Assembly (NCBI GenBank): GCA_963753055.1
Contig: CAVWAP010000004.1
Span: 248,001-312,000 of the forward strand
Origin: JAUWGC01 sp963753055
GTDB lineage: Bacteria; Bacteroidota; Bacteroidia; Bacteroidales; B18-G4
Length of the DNA stretch: 64,000 nt
Direction: 5' to 3'
This document shows positions 52,658 through 61,704 of this stretch, piece after piece. Within the stretch, counting starts at the first letter, position 1; every line of letters begins with the position of its first letter. The notes below the pieces were generated by a model. The model was given only the letters and a program-made list of their open reading frames with translations, was not told where the DNA came from and ran no database searches. The position numbers and the translations under genes are program-made.

Positions 52658-53734
52658 TCATCCTCCCGGCTTGCAGAGTTCTCCAGCCGAATGATCTCTG
52701 CTGGCTCCTGTAACTGAACTCAGGATATTGTTTTCTTTCCTATACCTTAATACACCCAGGAAGGCGAATACCAGTGCTTCTTTGAATTGAACTGTCAGAT
52801 CATCAGGGATAATAATTTCCTGGGCTGATAAATCCCTGACTCTTTCAATAAGGAATTTGTTATAAGCACCTCCGCCTGTGACAAGAACTTTATTCATCCT
52901 GTCGTCTTCAATCACATGAGCAATCTGATAAGCAATGTGCTCTGTAGATGTTCTGAGTAAATCAACAGGGTCCTTATTCGAATTATTGAAGATTGGGAAG
53001 ACCATAGCATCCAGCCATTCTTTCCCAAGTGATTTTGGTGGTGCTTCCTGGTAATAAGTTAGAGCATTCAACTCTTCCAATAATGGATGAATCACTTTTC
53101 CTCCTTTTGCAAGATTGCCATTTTTATCAAACTCCTTTCCAAGCAAGCTGCTTAAGTGATTTAAAACCAGATTGCAGGGACCAATATCAAATCCTATCCG
53201 TAGTCCTGCCCTGTCGAAAGATATATTGGCAAAGCCACCCAGGTTCAGACAATGGGTATAATCCGGAAATAATAATTTGTCTCCCATAGGTACTAACGGC
53301 GCTCCCTGCCCACCTAATTTCAGGTCTTCACGACGAAAATCATTAATCACCGTAATCCCTGTAATATCAGCAATTGTTTTTCCATCTCCCACCTGAAGTG
53401 TCAGGCCTTGTGCAGGATCATGAAAAACAGTGTGTCCATGGGAGGCAATAAAGTCAGGATCGATTGAATGTGCTTTAATGAAGCTGGCAATGGATTGCCC
53501 TGCTAATATTCCGTAATCAATATTGACTTTCCGGATCTCATCATTATTGCGTTCAGGCAGCTGGCTGAGTATGGCTTTCCATTTCTTGTCATATGGGATG
53601 GTTTGTGCATGATGGATGAGGTAGTGCCATCTCTGGTCCTTGAAAAGGAAAGTGCAATATGCAAGGTCGATCCCATCAAGCGAAGTGCCTGACATGATCC
53701 CAATAACCTTGTATTCCTCTGGGAGGTCAATCAT
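52658..53734 (-). CDS. anmK: Anhydro-N-acetylmuramic acid kinase
   Basis: 358 residues. ATPase block IGIMSGTSLDGIDLAY (near 11-26), GHTVFH near 95, DFRREDLKLGGQGAPLVP near 130 and the sugar-kinase block VLVTGGGAYNKFL near 287. It opens and phosphorylates 1,6-anhydro-MurNAc from cell-wall turnover to MurNAc-6-phosphate. It starts inside the last four bases of murF, so it is coupled to a second murein gene. Confidence 0.94.
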   Translation of the reverse strand: MIDLPEEYKVIGIMSGTSLDGIDLAYCTFLFKDQRWHYLIHHAQTIPYDKKWKAILSQLPERNNDEIRKVNIDYGILAGQSIASFIKAHSIDPDFIASHGHTVFHDPAQGLTLQVGDGKTIADITGITVINDFRREDLKLGGQGAPLVPMGDKLLFPDYTHCLNLGGFANISFDRAGLRIGFDIGPCNLVLNHLSSLLGKEFDKNGNLAKGGKVIHPLLEELNALTYYQEAPPKSLGKEWLDAMVFPIFNNSNKDPVDLLRTSTEHIAYQIAHVIEDDRMNKVLVTGGGAYNKFLIERVRDLSAQEIIIPDDLTVQFKEALVFAFLGVLRYRKENNILSSVTGASRDHSAGELCKPGG

Positions 53735-55026
53735 AGTACCTCCAGTAACTTCTCGAGTTCAATTTTCCGGCTACCCTTGATGAGTATGGAACAGCCTTCC
53801 AGGGGATTACTTAAAAGCCAGGATCTTGCTTCCTGAACATTTGCAAACCCCAGCTCTTTTGAAGTAAGAAGCTTGTTGAAATAATCTCCGACAAATATAA
53901 GCTTCTTGAAATGAAACGATTGTGCCAGCTCAATAACCTTTTGATGCTCCTGCTGTGTAACATCACCCAGTTCCATCATATCTCCCAGGATGAGTACCTT
54001 GTTTTCATCCGGTATGGAATGAAAGTTCTGTATTGCCAGCTCCATGCTTGATGGGTTGGCATTATAAGCATCCATGAACAGCGTGTTGCTGGATGTTTTA
54101 ATAAGTTGCGAACGGTTATTTTCAGGATGATAGCTTTCTATCCCTGCTTTGATGTCTTCCGGAGCAAGCTCGAAGTGATTACCTATAATGATGGCGGCAC
54201 TGATGTTTTGGAAATTGTATGTACCGTATAAGTTTGAATTGATCGTATAATTGACGTTTCCCTTAGTCCAGCCAACTTGTAATGCAGGATGGGCAAATAT
54301 TAATTGTGTCACGCAATCAGCTCTCAGATCAGGTCCATATGTTTCCTTTTTCAACTTGTTGGCATGTTGCAAAAGTAAATCATCCATAACATTAATAAAG
54401 ACGATTCCATCTCTTTCTTCAATGTATTTATATAGTTCTGTCTTTGCCATGACAACTCCTTTAAGACTTCCAAAACCTTCAATATGAGCTATTCCAATGT
54501 TTGTGATCAGGCCAAAGCCAGGGTCTGAGATGCCGCAAAGGAATTCTATTTCTCCAATATGGTTGGCTCCCATCTCAATCACAGCAATTTCACATGATTC
54601 ATCAATCGACAGGATGCTCAAGGGTACACCTATGTGATTATTCAGGTTCCCAACCGTAGCAAAAGTTTTAAATTTCCTGGAAAGGACGGAATAAACTAAT
54701 TCTTTTGTTGTTGTCTTCCCGTTCGTTCCTGTTATGCCAATTACAGGGATATTGAGATTCCGGCGATGAAGTCGCGCTAAATTCTGCAGGGTCTGTAATG
54801 TGTTATCAGCATATAGTATCTGTGGATGATCGCCTTCAATAACTTCATCGGCAATGGCGTATGAAGCTCCGTTCTGAATAGCCTCAAGTGCAAATTTATT
54901 GCCATTGAAGTTTTCTCCTTTTAATGCAAAAAAGAGGTCGCCTGCCTTGATGTCTCTGGAGTCCGTTGAGATCTTACGGTGCTTCAGGTAGAGATCATAT
55001 AATTCATGGATCTGGATCTTCTTCAT
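53731..55026 (-). CDS. murF: UDP-N-acetylmuramoyl-tripeptide--D-Ala-D-Ala ligase MurF
   Basis: 431 residues from ATG 55026. An in-frame start further up at 55047 lies within the terminator of gldJ and was rejected. Mur-ligase P-loop GITGTNGKTTTKEL (near 95-108), EMGANHIGEI (near 150) and DAYNANPSSMELAI (near 320). It completes the UDP-MurNAc pentapeptide, the last cytoplasmic peptide step of peptidoglycan. anmK follows with a 4-base overlap. Confidence 0.95.
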   Translation of the reverse strand: MKKIQIHELYDLYLKHRKISTDSRDIKAGDLFFALKGENFNGNKFALEAIQNGASYAIADEVIEGDHPQILYADNTLQTLQNLARLHRRNLNIPVIGITGTNGKTTTKELVYSVLSRKFKTFATVGNLNNHIGVPLSILSIDESCEIAVIEMGANHIGEIEFLCGISDPGFGLITNIGIAHIEGFGSLKGVVMAKTELYKYIEERDGIVFINVMDDLLLQHANKLKKETYGPDLRADCVTQLIFAHPALQVGWTKGNVNYTINSNLYGTYNFQNISAAIIIGNHFELAPEDIKAGIESYHPENNRSQLIKTSSNTLFMDAYNANPSSMELAIQNFHSIPDENKVLILGDMMELGDVTQQEHQKVIELAQSFHFKKLIFVGDYFNKLLTSKELGFANVQEARSWLLSNPLEGCSILIKGSRKIELEKLLEVL

Positions 55027-55030
55027 ACCT

Positions 55031-55068
55031 AAAAAATAAAACCCCATCCTGAAAAATCAGAATGGGGT
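55031..55068 (-). terminator. Terminator after gldJ
   Basis: On the minus strand, ACCCCATTCTGA and TCAGGATGGGGT arms with a TTTT loop, then TTTATTTTTT. A strong Rho-independent terminator between gldJ and murF. Confidence 0.85.
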
Positions 55069-55093
55069 GCAAAAGGCATACATTAAATATATT

Positions 55094-56584
55094 TTATTGT
55101 CCTGGCATTGGACTACCAACCCTGGTCATAGCACAGCGGAAACCAATATAATTGGTTGCCATGTTTTCATCCAGGTACCTTCTGACACTTGGACTCAGAT
55201 AGTAAGCCGGGTCGCGCCAGGAACCACCTTTATATACCCTGGAATGGTCACTGATCAGTGAAGTCATTCCAAACTGGTACATCATATCAGTGGTCTTGCT
55301 GGTTTCAGGAATGTTTTTCCAGTCGGTAGACACCAAACTCTGTGCGTCACCATCTGCATAATTCCTGTTATCAGCAACATTATAATTTCTTCTCATGGCA
55401 ATCTCATCCGGAGAAACATCTTCATAACGGATCCTGCCAAGACTGTCTTTCTCAACCAGGAATCCATCCTGATCACGGATCGGGTTCTGGAATACATTAC
55501 CCCTGAATGCGTTATAGTCCGAAAAGTCTTCCAGTGATAAAGGCCTGTAAACATCCTGGCACCATTCACTTACATTACCAGCCATGTTATAGATCCCAAA
55601 ATCGTTGGGCCAGTATGAACCGATTGGAGCAGGGATATCGGCGCCATCATTAAGCGTTCCGGCAACACCCATATAGTCACCACGGCCACGCTTAAAGTTT
55701 GATACGAAGCTACCGTAGTATTTCCTTTCATCAGTCCTGGTATAGTTACCATTCCATGGGTACCTTCTCCTTTCAACCACTCTTTCATATAAGGTGTTTC
55801 CTACAAGACCCAGTGCGGCATATTCCCACTCTGCTTCGGTGGGGAGCCTGTACTTAGGCAGAAGGACACCATCCTGGATGCCAGCACGGCGCTGCCCTGT
55901 ACTATTGGGGTTGAGGTTCTGGAGTGGTTTATTGACCAGACCTTCGTATTGTCCGGCAAGGTATGACTCCGTGTTATAGTTATTTTCGTTTTTCTGGTCC
56001 GGATCGAAATCCAGGATACCTGCTTCTATGAGCAGCATCTCATTTACCCTGTCAGTTCTCCATAAGCAATAGCCGTTGGCCTGTGTCCACGACACACCAA
56101 CTACCGGATATTGATGGAAGGCAGGATGGCGAAGATACGTTTCCACCAATGGCTCATTATAAGCAAGCCTGTCGCGCCAAACCAGCGTATCAGGTAATGC
56201 TTTGTTGACCACCTGTGGGTAGTCTGTGCCAAATACCCTTTTTAACCAATAGAGATACTCAAGATAATCCAGGTTGCTGACTTCCGTTTCATCAATATAA
56301 AATGATGATACAGTTAACCTTCTCGGGAAGTTATTCCATTCATAGTTAATGTCATCTTCGGTTGCACCCATTACGAAGGTACCACCTTCAATGAATATCA
56401 ACCCGGGACCTGTTGGCTGTTCATTGACTTCTGAGACCTCAAATCCACCGTTTTCCGGATTATTGTATTCCCATCCGGTTGTACGTGAACTACCTTTCTT
56501 GCCTTTGAATAAAGAGCAAGAAGACATGGCCGCAACAAGTAAAATGATGACAGCAAAGTTGATAATTCTCATATTCTTAGCCAT
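55094..56584 (-). CDS. gldJ: Gliding-motility/T9SS-associated lipoprotein GldJ
   Basis: 496 residues. Lipoprotein signal (FAVIILLVAAMSSC). The sulfatase-modifying-factor-like (FGE) fold follows: IFIEGGTFVMGATEDD near 67, FYIDETEVSNLDYLEYLYWLKRVFG, HPAFHQYPVVGVSWTQANGYC, LPTEAEWEYAALG, MAGNVSEWCQD and VYKGGSWRDP, ending IGFRCAM. GldJ is a periplasmic/outer-membrane lipoprotein needed for a stable T9SS and gliding in flavobacteria; order and wording of the blocks fit GldJ better than GldK. It is followed by a terminator, and murF is next. Confidence 0.9.
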   Translation of the reverse strand: MAKNMRIINFAVIILLVAAMSSCSLFKGKKGSSRTTGWEYNNPENGGFEVSEVNEQPTGPGLIFIEGGTFVMGATEDDINYEWNNFPRRLTVSSFYIDETEVSNLDYLEYLYWLKRVFGTDYPQVVNKALPDTLVWRDRLAYNEPLVETYLRHPAFHQYPVVGVSWTQANGYCLWRTDRVNEMLLIEAGILDFDPDQKNENNYNTESYLAGQYEGLVNKPLQNLNPNSTGQRRAGIQDGVLLPKYRLPTEAEWEYAALGLVGNTLYERVVERRRYPWNGNYTRTDERKYYGSFVSNFKRGRGDYMGVAGTLNDGADIPAPIGSYWPNDFGIYNMAGNVSEWCQDVYRPLSLEDFSDYNAFRGNVFQNPIRDQDGFLVEKDSLGRIRYEDVSPDEIAMRRNYNVADNRNYADGDAQSLVSTDWKNIPETSKTTDMMYQFGMTSLISDHSRVYKGGSWRDPAYYLSPSVRRYLDENMATNYIGFRCAMTRVGSPMPGQ

Positions 56585-56643
56585 TTTTTCTATGATTTGG
56601 TTTCTGATATTCTAAATTACAATTTGGTTTTGAACTATATAAA

Positions 56644-57654
56644 CTAAAACCGGGGACAATTTATTGCCCTGATCCTTCTTCTTTTTTCTGCTAAACATTC
56701 AAATTGATATGATGCCGAGATTTCATGGGCACCACCTGCCACTCCTGCAAGCTTTGATAGGCTGATATCATAACTGTATGAAAATCTGAATCCTTTAAAT
56801 TCAACACCTACCATGGGGATGATTGCATCGGCTAGTTCAAAGTTGTGTCGGAACCATGCACCGGCAATCACGGGTAATTTGGTCAAGTATAGTCCAACAT
56901 TCAGTTGATGAAAGTTATACTGTTGTTGATAAAGAAAGTTCGGTGAAATTGAAAAAGATCCATAACTTAAATCGTAAGAGTCTGATCCTGAGAGGTCTAT
57001 GAGGGCGCCTCCATGAACGGTAAATTTCATATATAACTTACTCTGTCCATCACTATAAAATGAGTTGTCAGGTTCCGTGAGGTGATGAACGGCAACACCT
57101 CCGTAAATGCTACTCTTGTATGCAAATGCAGCTCCGGCAGAAAAATCTACGAAACTGAGACTTGTATTCTCAGGTGGTACTTCAGGTGTACCCAGGCTTG
57201 GATTATAACCAAAATTTGGATCGATTTGCTCGCCAAACTGCAGCTTATCCCAATCTAGCTTAGTCTGCATGTAACTACCTTCAATGGCAGCAGCCAGTTG
57301 AACATTTTCTGAAACTCTGAATTTATAAGCATACATTAGCTTAACTGCTGTTGTATTCAGCATGCCATCTCCTGCTCTGTCAGCAAAGAAATCTATACCA
57401 ACCCCACCATGAATTTTATTTACATACATGTCGAATGATGCATTGTAAGTAACAAAAGTCTGGCTTAGGGCGGGCCATTGATTACGGTAGTTAAAGATAA
57501 TCCTTGGACAAATATTGGATCCTGCCAATGCGGGGTTCAAATAAAGCGGATTGGCATAAAACTGCGAAAAGTGAGGATCGGGAAGTGATTGTCCGTATCC
57601 CAAAGAAATGTTGGCAGAGATTACTAGTAGTATGAATATTAATCTTTTAAACAT
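56644..57654 (-). CDS. PorP/SprF-family type IX secretion membrane protein
   Basis: 336 residues from ATG 57654, the start of the signal peptide (MFKRLIFILLVISANISLGYGQ); an open frame further up to 57678 is not signal-like. The body is the PorP/SprF barrel: PDPHFSQFYANPLYLNPALAGS, CPRIIFNYRNQWPAL, GVGIDFFADRAGDGML, SFVDFSAGAAFAYKS and VGVEFKGFRFSYSYDISLS. These outer-membrane barrels help bring large adhesin-type cargo to the T9SS. It is 60 bases upstream of gldJ and divergent from porU, so the block is dedicated to type IX secretion. Confidence 0.9.
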   Translation of the reverse strand: MFKRLIFILLVISANISLGYGQSLPDPHFSQFYANPLYLNPALAGSNICPRIIFNYRNQWPALSQTFVTYNASFDMYVNKIHGGVGIDFFADRAGDGMLNTTAVKLMYAYKFRVSENVQLAAAIEGSYMQTKLDWDKLQFGEQIDPNFGYNPSLGTPEVPPENTSLSFVDFSAGAAFAYKSSIYGGVAVHHLTEPDNSFYSDGQSKLYMKFTVHGGALIDLSGSDSYDLSYGSFSISPNFLYQQQYNFHQLNVGLYLTKLPVIAGAWFRHNFELADAIIPMVGVEFKGFRFSYSYDISLSKLAGVAGGAHEISASYQFECLAEKRRRIRAINCPRF

Positions 57655-57786
57655 CGTATTTAAGCTCCTCTGGGTCAAAAAATAAGTCTACAATAATACG
57701 AAGAATTTTTTAAACAGAACGAATTTTTCTGATTAATCTAACCTATAACAATATATACATCTTTGTAACGTTTAAATTTGAAATTT

Positions 57787-60700
57787 ATGATCAGACTGAA
57801 ATCTATCTTTACATTGTTTCTTGTTATTCTCGCCGGATTGGTAATTGCTGAACCAGCTGGAGAGAAGCGTACCCTGCAATGGCACCCGGTTCAGAAATTT
57901 CAACTTACTGACCTGGATGCAATTTACCAGCTTTACTTTGACGGTGCTACACAAAAGCCTGGATCCCATGGTATCCCACTTTATTCTGAGAGAATCTCTA
58001 TTGCAGTTACAAGAGCAAGCTTAACAGCTGAATTGATAGACCCGGTATTTGAAGAAATTGATGATGCAAACCTGCAAAAGGTTGATGGCCTGGAGGAGCT
58101 GTCCGACCAGGTCATTATAGATGCAATTGTAGTCTATGATCATAAGGTACCCTATGCACAGATCTCTTTTGTGCCACTGAGAAAGAATTCATCAAGCGGT
58201 AAAATTGAAAGACTTGTTTCCTTCAGCATAAACCTGGAGGTACAAGAGCGTTTTGGTGCTGAATCAACCAGAAGTTATACAAACAGGCAATCATCTGTTC
58301 TTTCCACGGGCAATTGGTATAAAATTGCTGTAAACAATACAGGTGTGCATAAGATAACTTATAACGAGCTGGCAGGCATGGGCATACCAGTATCAAGCAT
58401 CGATCCCAGGAACCTGAGGATATATGGCAATGGTGGCGGCATGCTGCCTGAAAGGGTAAGTGATTTTCGCTATGATGACCTGACCGAGAATGCAATTATG
58501 GTTGTTGGCGAACAGGATGGGTCTTTTGATGCCTCTGACTATGTCCTGTTCTATGGTGAAGGACCGCATGTATGGAATTATAATCCTGTCAATCAGAGAT
58601 ATAACCATGTGGTGAACATCTACTCAGAATATACATATTACTTTATAACCACCGACCTTGGTTCAGGGAAAAGAATATCCCAGCAATCCTCCACCGGGGC
58701 TTCTGCAACCCACCAGGTAAACAAATTTGTTGACCATCTCATTTATGAAAGGGAATTGGTTAATATCGTCAAGACGGGACGCTCATGGTATGACTCGCCA
58801 GCCTTCAACGACATCAGCAGCTCATTTGATTATTCATTCACAATATCAAATATTGATGTAAGCACACCGGTATATATCAGGACAGCTGTTGCAGCCAGGT
58901 CCTTTACGACAAGCAGCTTTAATTATTATAACAATGGTACACTAATCATGAATGTGCCGGTGAACAAGGTGCCTAATACTTCTTTTGCAGCCTATGCCAA
59001 TTCAACAACTAAGGATAACACTTTCGTGGCCAGCAGTGGCAGCATTAATATCAAGGTGGATTATAACCTGAGTTCCTCAGGTGCACGTGGATGGATGGAC
59101 TATATTGAGCTTAACGCAACCCGCTTCCTCAGATTTACGGGTGGGCAAATGGCATTCCGCAATCCAGGCCCATCCGGACTGGGAAATATTGCAGAATATA
59201 CAGTTGACAATGCCAGCTCTGCTGTAAAAATATGGAATGTCACCGATCCCCTGAATCCTTCTGTTGTCGCAACAAACCTGAGTGGTTCAGACCTGATTTT
59301 CAGGTTACCTGCCGATTCTACCCTGGAGTTCGTTGCACTTGATGGATCATCATTTTACGCCCCGGCGTTTGTGAAGAAGGTTGAGAATCAAAACTTACAT
59401 TCATTATCAGGGTATGAAATGATCATTATAAGTCACCCTAACTTTCTTAATGAAGCCTATCGCCTTGCAGATTATCATATTGAAAAAGATGGTTTGAGTG
59501 TGTTTGTTGTTCATAACGAGCTGGTATACAATGAATTCTCTTCAGGAGCCCAGGATATCACAGCCTTCAGGGACTTTATGAAAATGCTGTATGAGAAGGA
59601 GTCTCCAGGAAAGGAATTGAAATACCTGTTGCTTTTTGGTGATGCATCATATGATTATAAAGACCGCATTGAAAACAATACCAATTTTGTCCCGACCTGG
59701 GAAGATAAACAGTCCCTCCACCTGGTCAGCTCAGTAGTGACAGATGACTATTTTGGCTTTTTAGATGATGATGAAGGTACAGGGGGCAGCAACGAGCTAC
59801 TTGATATTGGTGTTGGCAGATTGGCGGTAATGACACCCGACCAGGCACATTCAGCTGTAAACAAAATCATTCACTATTCTACCAATACCGTTGATGTAAT
59901 GGGAAGCTGGAGGAATATCATTTGTTTTGTGGCTGATGATGAAGACCAGAATTCACACATGCAAAATCATGCAGAAAAAATGGCTAAATTGATTGATACG
60001 GCCTACCAGACATATAATGTAGATAAGATATACGTTGATGCTTATACTCAGGAATCTACACCTGGCGGACAACGTGCACCTGATGTCAATATCGCCATTA
60101 ACAACCGTATGGAAAAAGGGACACTGGTAATGAACTATACGGGACACGGTGGTGAAGTAGGCTGGGGGCATGAAAGAATACTGGAGATCTCCGATATTAA
60201 TGGCTGGTCGAACTATGATAAACTGGCAGTCTTCATTACTGCTACTTGTGAGTTTAGCCGCTATGATGACCCGGAAAGGACATCTGCCGGCGAGCTGGTC
60301 ATCCTTAATCCAAATGGTGGTGCTGTTGCCTTGTTTACTACAGCCCGTGCCACATATGGAAGTAACAACTTTAACCTGAATATGGCAATGTATGAAGTCA
60401 TGTTTGAGCCTGTGGATGGCGAACTCCCCTGTTATGGAGACCTTATCAGGATGGCAAAGAACATGAATGGCTCAGTTTCTGATAATGACAGGAAATTCGT
60501 TTTGCTTGGAGACCCGGCATTAAAGCTGGCTTATCCTGATTACCAGGTTGTTACAAATAGTGTGAATGGACATGTGATCAGCCCTGTTGCCGATACATTA
60601 AAGGCCTTAAAAAAGATTACAGTTACCGGTGAGATACAGGGTGATAATGGTAGCCTTGCAAATAATTTCAATGGAGTCATTTACCCAATTGTCTATGATA

Positions 60701-61629
60701 AACCAAATAAAGTGACCACACTTGGCACCGACCCGGATAGCTACCCTTATACATTCGACCTGAGAAACAGTATCTTATATAAGGGTAAAGCAAGTGTGGT
60801 AAATGGTGAATTCTCATTTACTTTTATCGTGCCCAAAGACATTGCTTACAATTATGGATATGGTAAGATAAGCTATTACGCAAATACCACTTCTACAGAT
60901 GCTTCTGGTTTTTATGAGAATGTTATCGTTGGTGGTTATGATAACAATACAATTGAAGATGATGAAGGACCGGAGATAGAACTCTATTTAAATGATGAAA
61001 ATTTCGTCTTTGGAGGTGTGACTGATGAAAGTCCGGTTTTGCTTGCATATGTAATGGATTCAAGTGGTGTCAACACTGTTGGAACGGGAATTGGTCATGA
61101 TATCGTAGCTGTCCTGGATAAGAATACCGATAAATCGATCAATCTGAATGATTACTACGAGTCTGACCTGGATAGTTATAAGAGTGGTATAATAAAATAT
61201 CCTTTCAGTAAATTAAGTGATGGTATACACTCTTTGAGTATTAAAGTCTGGGATGTTCAAAACAATTCAGCCCAGGCATATACTGAATTTATTGTCGCAG
61301 AGTCTGCTGAACTGGCTATCGAACATGTATTGAACTACCCAAACCCTTTTACAACACATACAGAGTTTTTCTTTGATCATAATCAGCCAAATTCTTCACT
61401 TGAGGTGCTGCTACAGGTCTTTACCGTATCCGGTAAGCTGGTATTCACCTATAATGAGATTGTACCAACCACAGGATACCGCACCGGGCCCTTACCACCT
61501 TATGGCTGGGATGGAACAGATGATTTTGGGGACAAGCTCGGCAGGGGCGTATACCTCTATAAATTAAGGGTTAGGACTATGGATGGCTCCTATGCTGACA
61601 AGCTGGAAAAACTGGTGATCCTGAGATAG
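57787..61629 (+). CDS. porU: PorU, T9SS C-terminal signal peptidase/sortase (C25 family)
   Basis: 1280 residues from ATG 57787; a TTG three codons upstream also opens the frame. Signal peptide to about residue 22. A long N-terminal beta region (to about 560) precedes the gingipain-like C25 domain (GYEMIIISHP, YLLLFGDASYDYKDR, GVGRLAVMTPDQA). The catalytic dyad is visible as His787 in YTGHGGEVGW and Cys821 in TATCEFSRYDDP. A beta region follows and then a sorting-type end (NYPNPFTTHTEF ... GRGVYLYKLRVR). PorU removes the sorting domain of T9SS cargo and attaches it to the surface. A second PorU-like gene follows. Confidence 0.92.
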   Translation: MIRLKSIFTLFLVILAGLVIAEPAGEKRTLQWHPVQKFQLTDLDAIYQLYFDGATQKPGSHGIPLYSERISIAVTRASLTAELIDPVFEEIDDANLQKVDGLEELSDQVIIDAIVVYDHKVPYAQISFVPLRKNSSSGKIERLVSFSINLEVQERFGAESTRSYTNRQSSVLSTGNWYKIAVNNTGVHKITYNELAGMGIPVSSIDPRNLRIYGNGGGMLPERVSDFRYDDLTENAIMVVGEQDGSFDASDYVLFYGEGPHVWNYNPVNQRYNHVVNIYSEYTYYFITTDLGSGKRISQQSSTGASATHQVNKFVDHLIYERELVNIVKTGRSWYDSPAFNDISSSFDYSFTISNIDVSTPVYIRTAVAARSFTTSSFNYYNNGTLIMNVPVNKVPNTSFAAYANSTTKDNTFVASSGSINIKVDYNLSSSGARGWMDYIELNATRFLRFTGGQMAFRNPGPSGLGNIAEYTVDNASSAVKIWNVTDPLNPSVVATNLSGSDLIFRLPADSTLEFVALDGSSFYAPAFVKKVENQNLHSLSGYEMIIISHPNFLNEAYRLADYHIEKDGLSVFVVHNELVYNEFSSGAQDITAFRDFMKMLYEKESPGKELKYLLLFGDASYDYKDRIENNTNFVPTWEDKQSLHLVSSVVTDDYFGFLDDDEGTGGSNELLDIGVGRLAVMTPDQAHSAVNKIIHYSTNTVDVMGSWRNIICFVADDEDQNSHMQNHAEKMAKLIDTAYQTYNVDKIYVDAYTQESTPGGQRAPDVNIAINNRMEKGTLVMNYTGHGGEVGWGHERILEISDINGWSNYDKLAVFITATCEFSRYDDPERTSAGELVILNPNGGAVALFTTARATYGSNNFNLNMAMYEVMFEPVDGELPCYGDLIRMAKNMNGSVSDNDRKFVLLGDPALKLAYPDYQVVTNSVNGHVISPVADTLKALKKITVTGEIQGDNGSLANNFNGVIYPIVYDKPNKVTTLGTDPDSYPYTFDLRNSILYKGKASVVNGEFSFTFIVPKDIAYNYGYGKISYYANTTSTDASGFYENVIVGGYDNNTIEDDEGPEIELYLNDENFVFGGVTDESPVLLAYVMDSSGVNTVGTGIGHDIVAVLDKNTDKSINLNDYYESDLDSYKSGIIKYPFSKLSDGIHSLSIKVWDVQNNSAQAYTEFIVAESAELAIEHVLNYPNPFTTHTEFFFDHNQPNSSLEVLLQVFTVSGKLVFTYNEIVPTTGYRTGPLPPYGWDGTDDFGDKLGRGVYLYKLRVRTMDGSYADKLEKLVILR

Positions 61630-61704
61630 AAAAATATTTTAAAGAATTGTGCAACCTAAGACATTGTGAGCCTGTCTTGATGTTAACCAAACGCAGCTGA
61701 AAGA

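Noticed and set aside
55027..55047. Longer murF starting at 55047
   Set aside because: The extra codons lie inside the stem and T tract of the gldJ terminator; ATG 55026 gives the normal MurF start.
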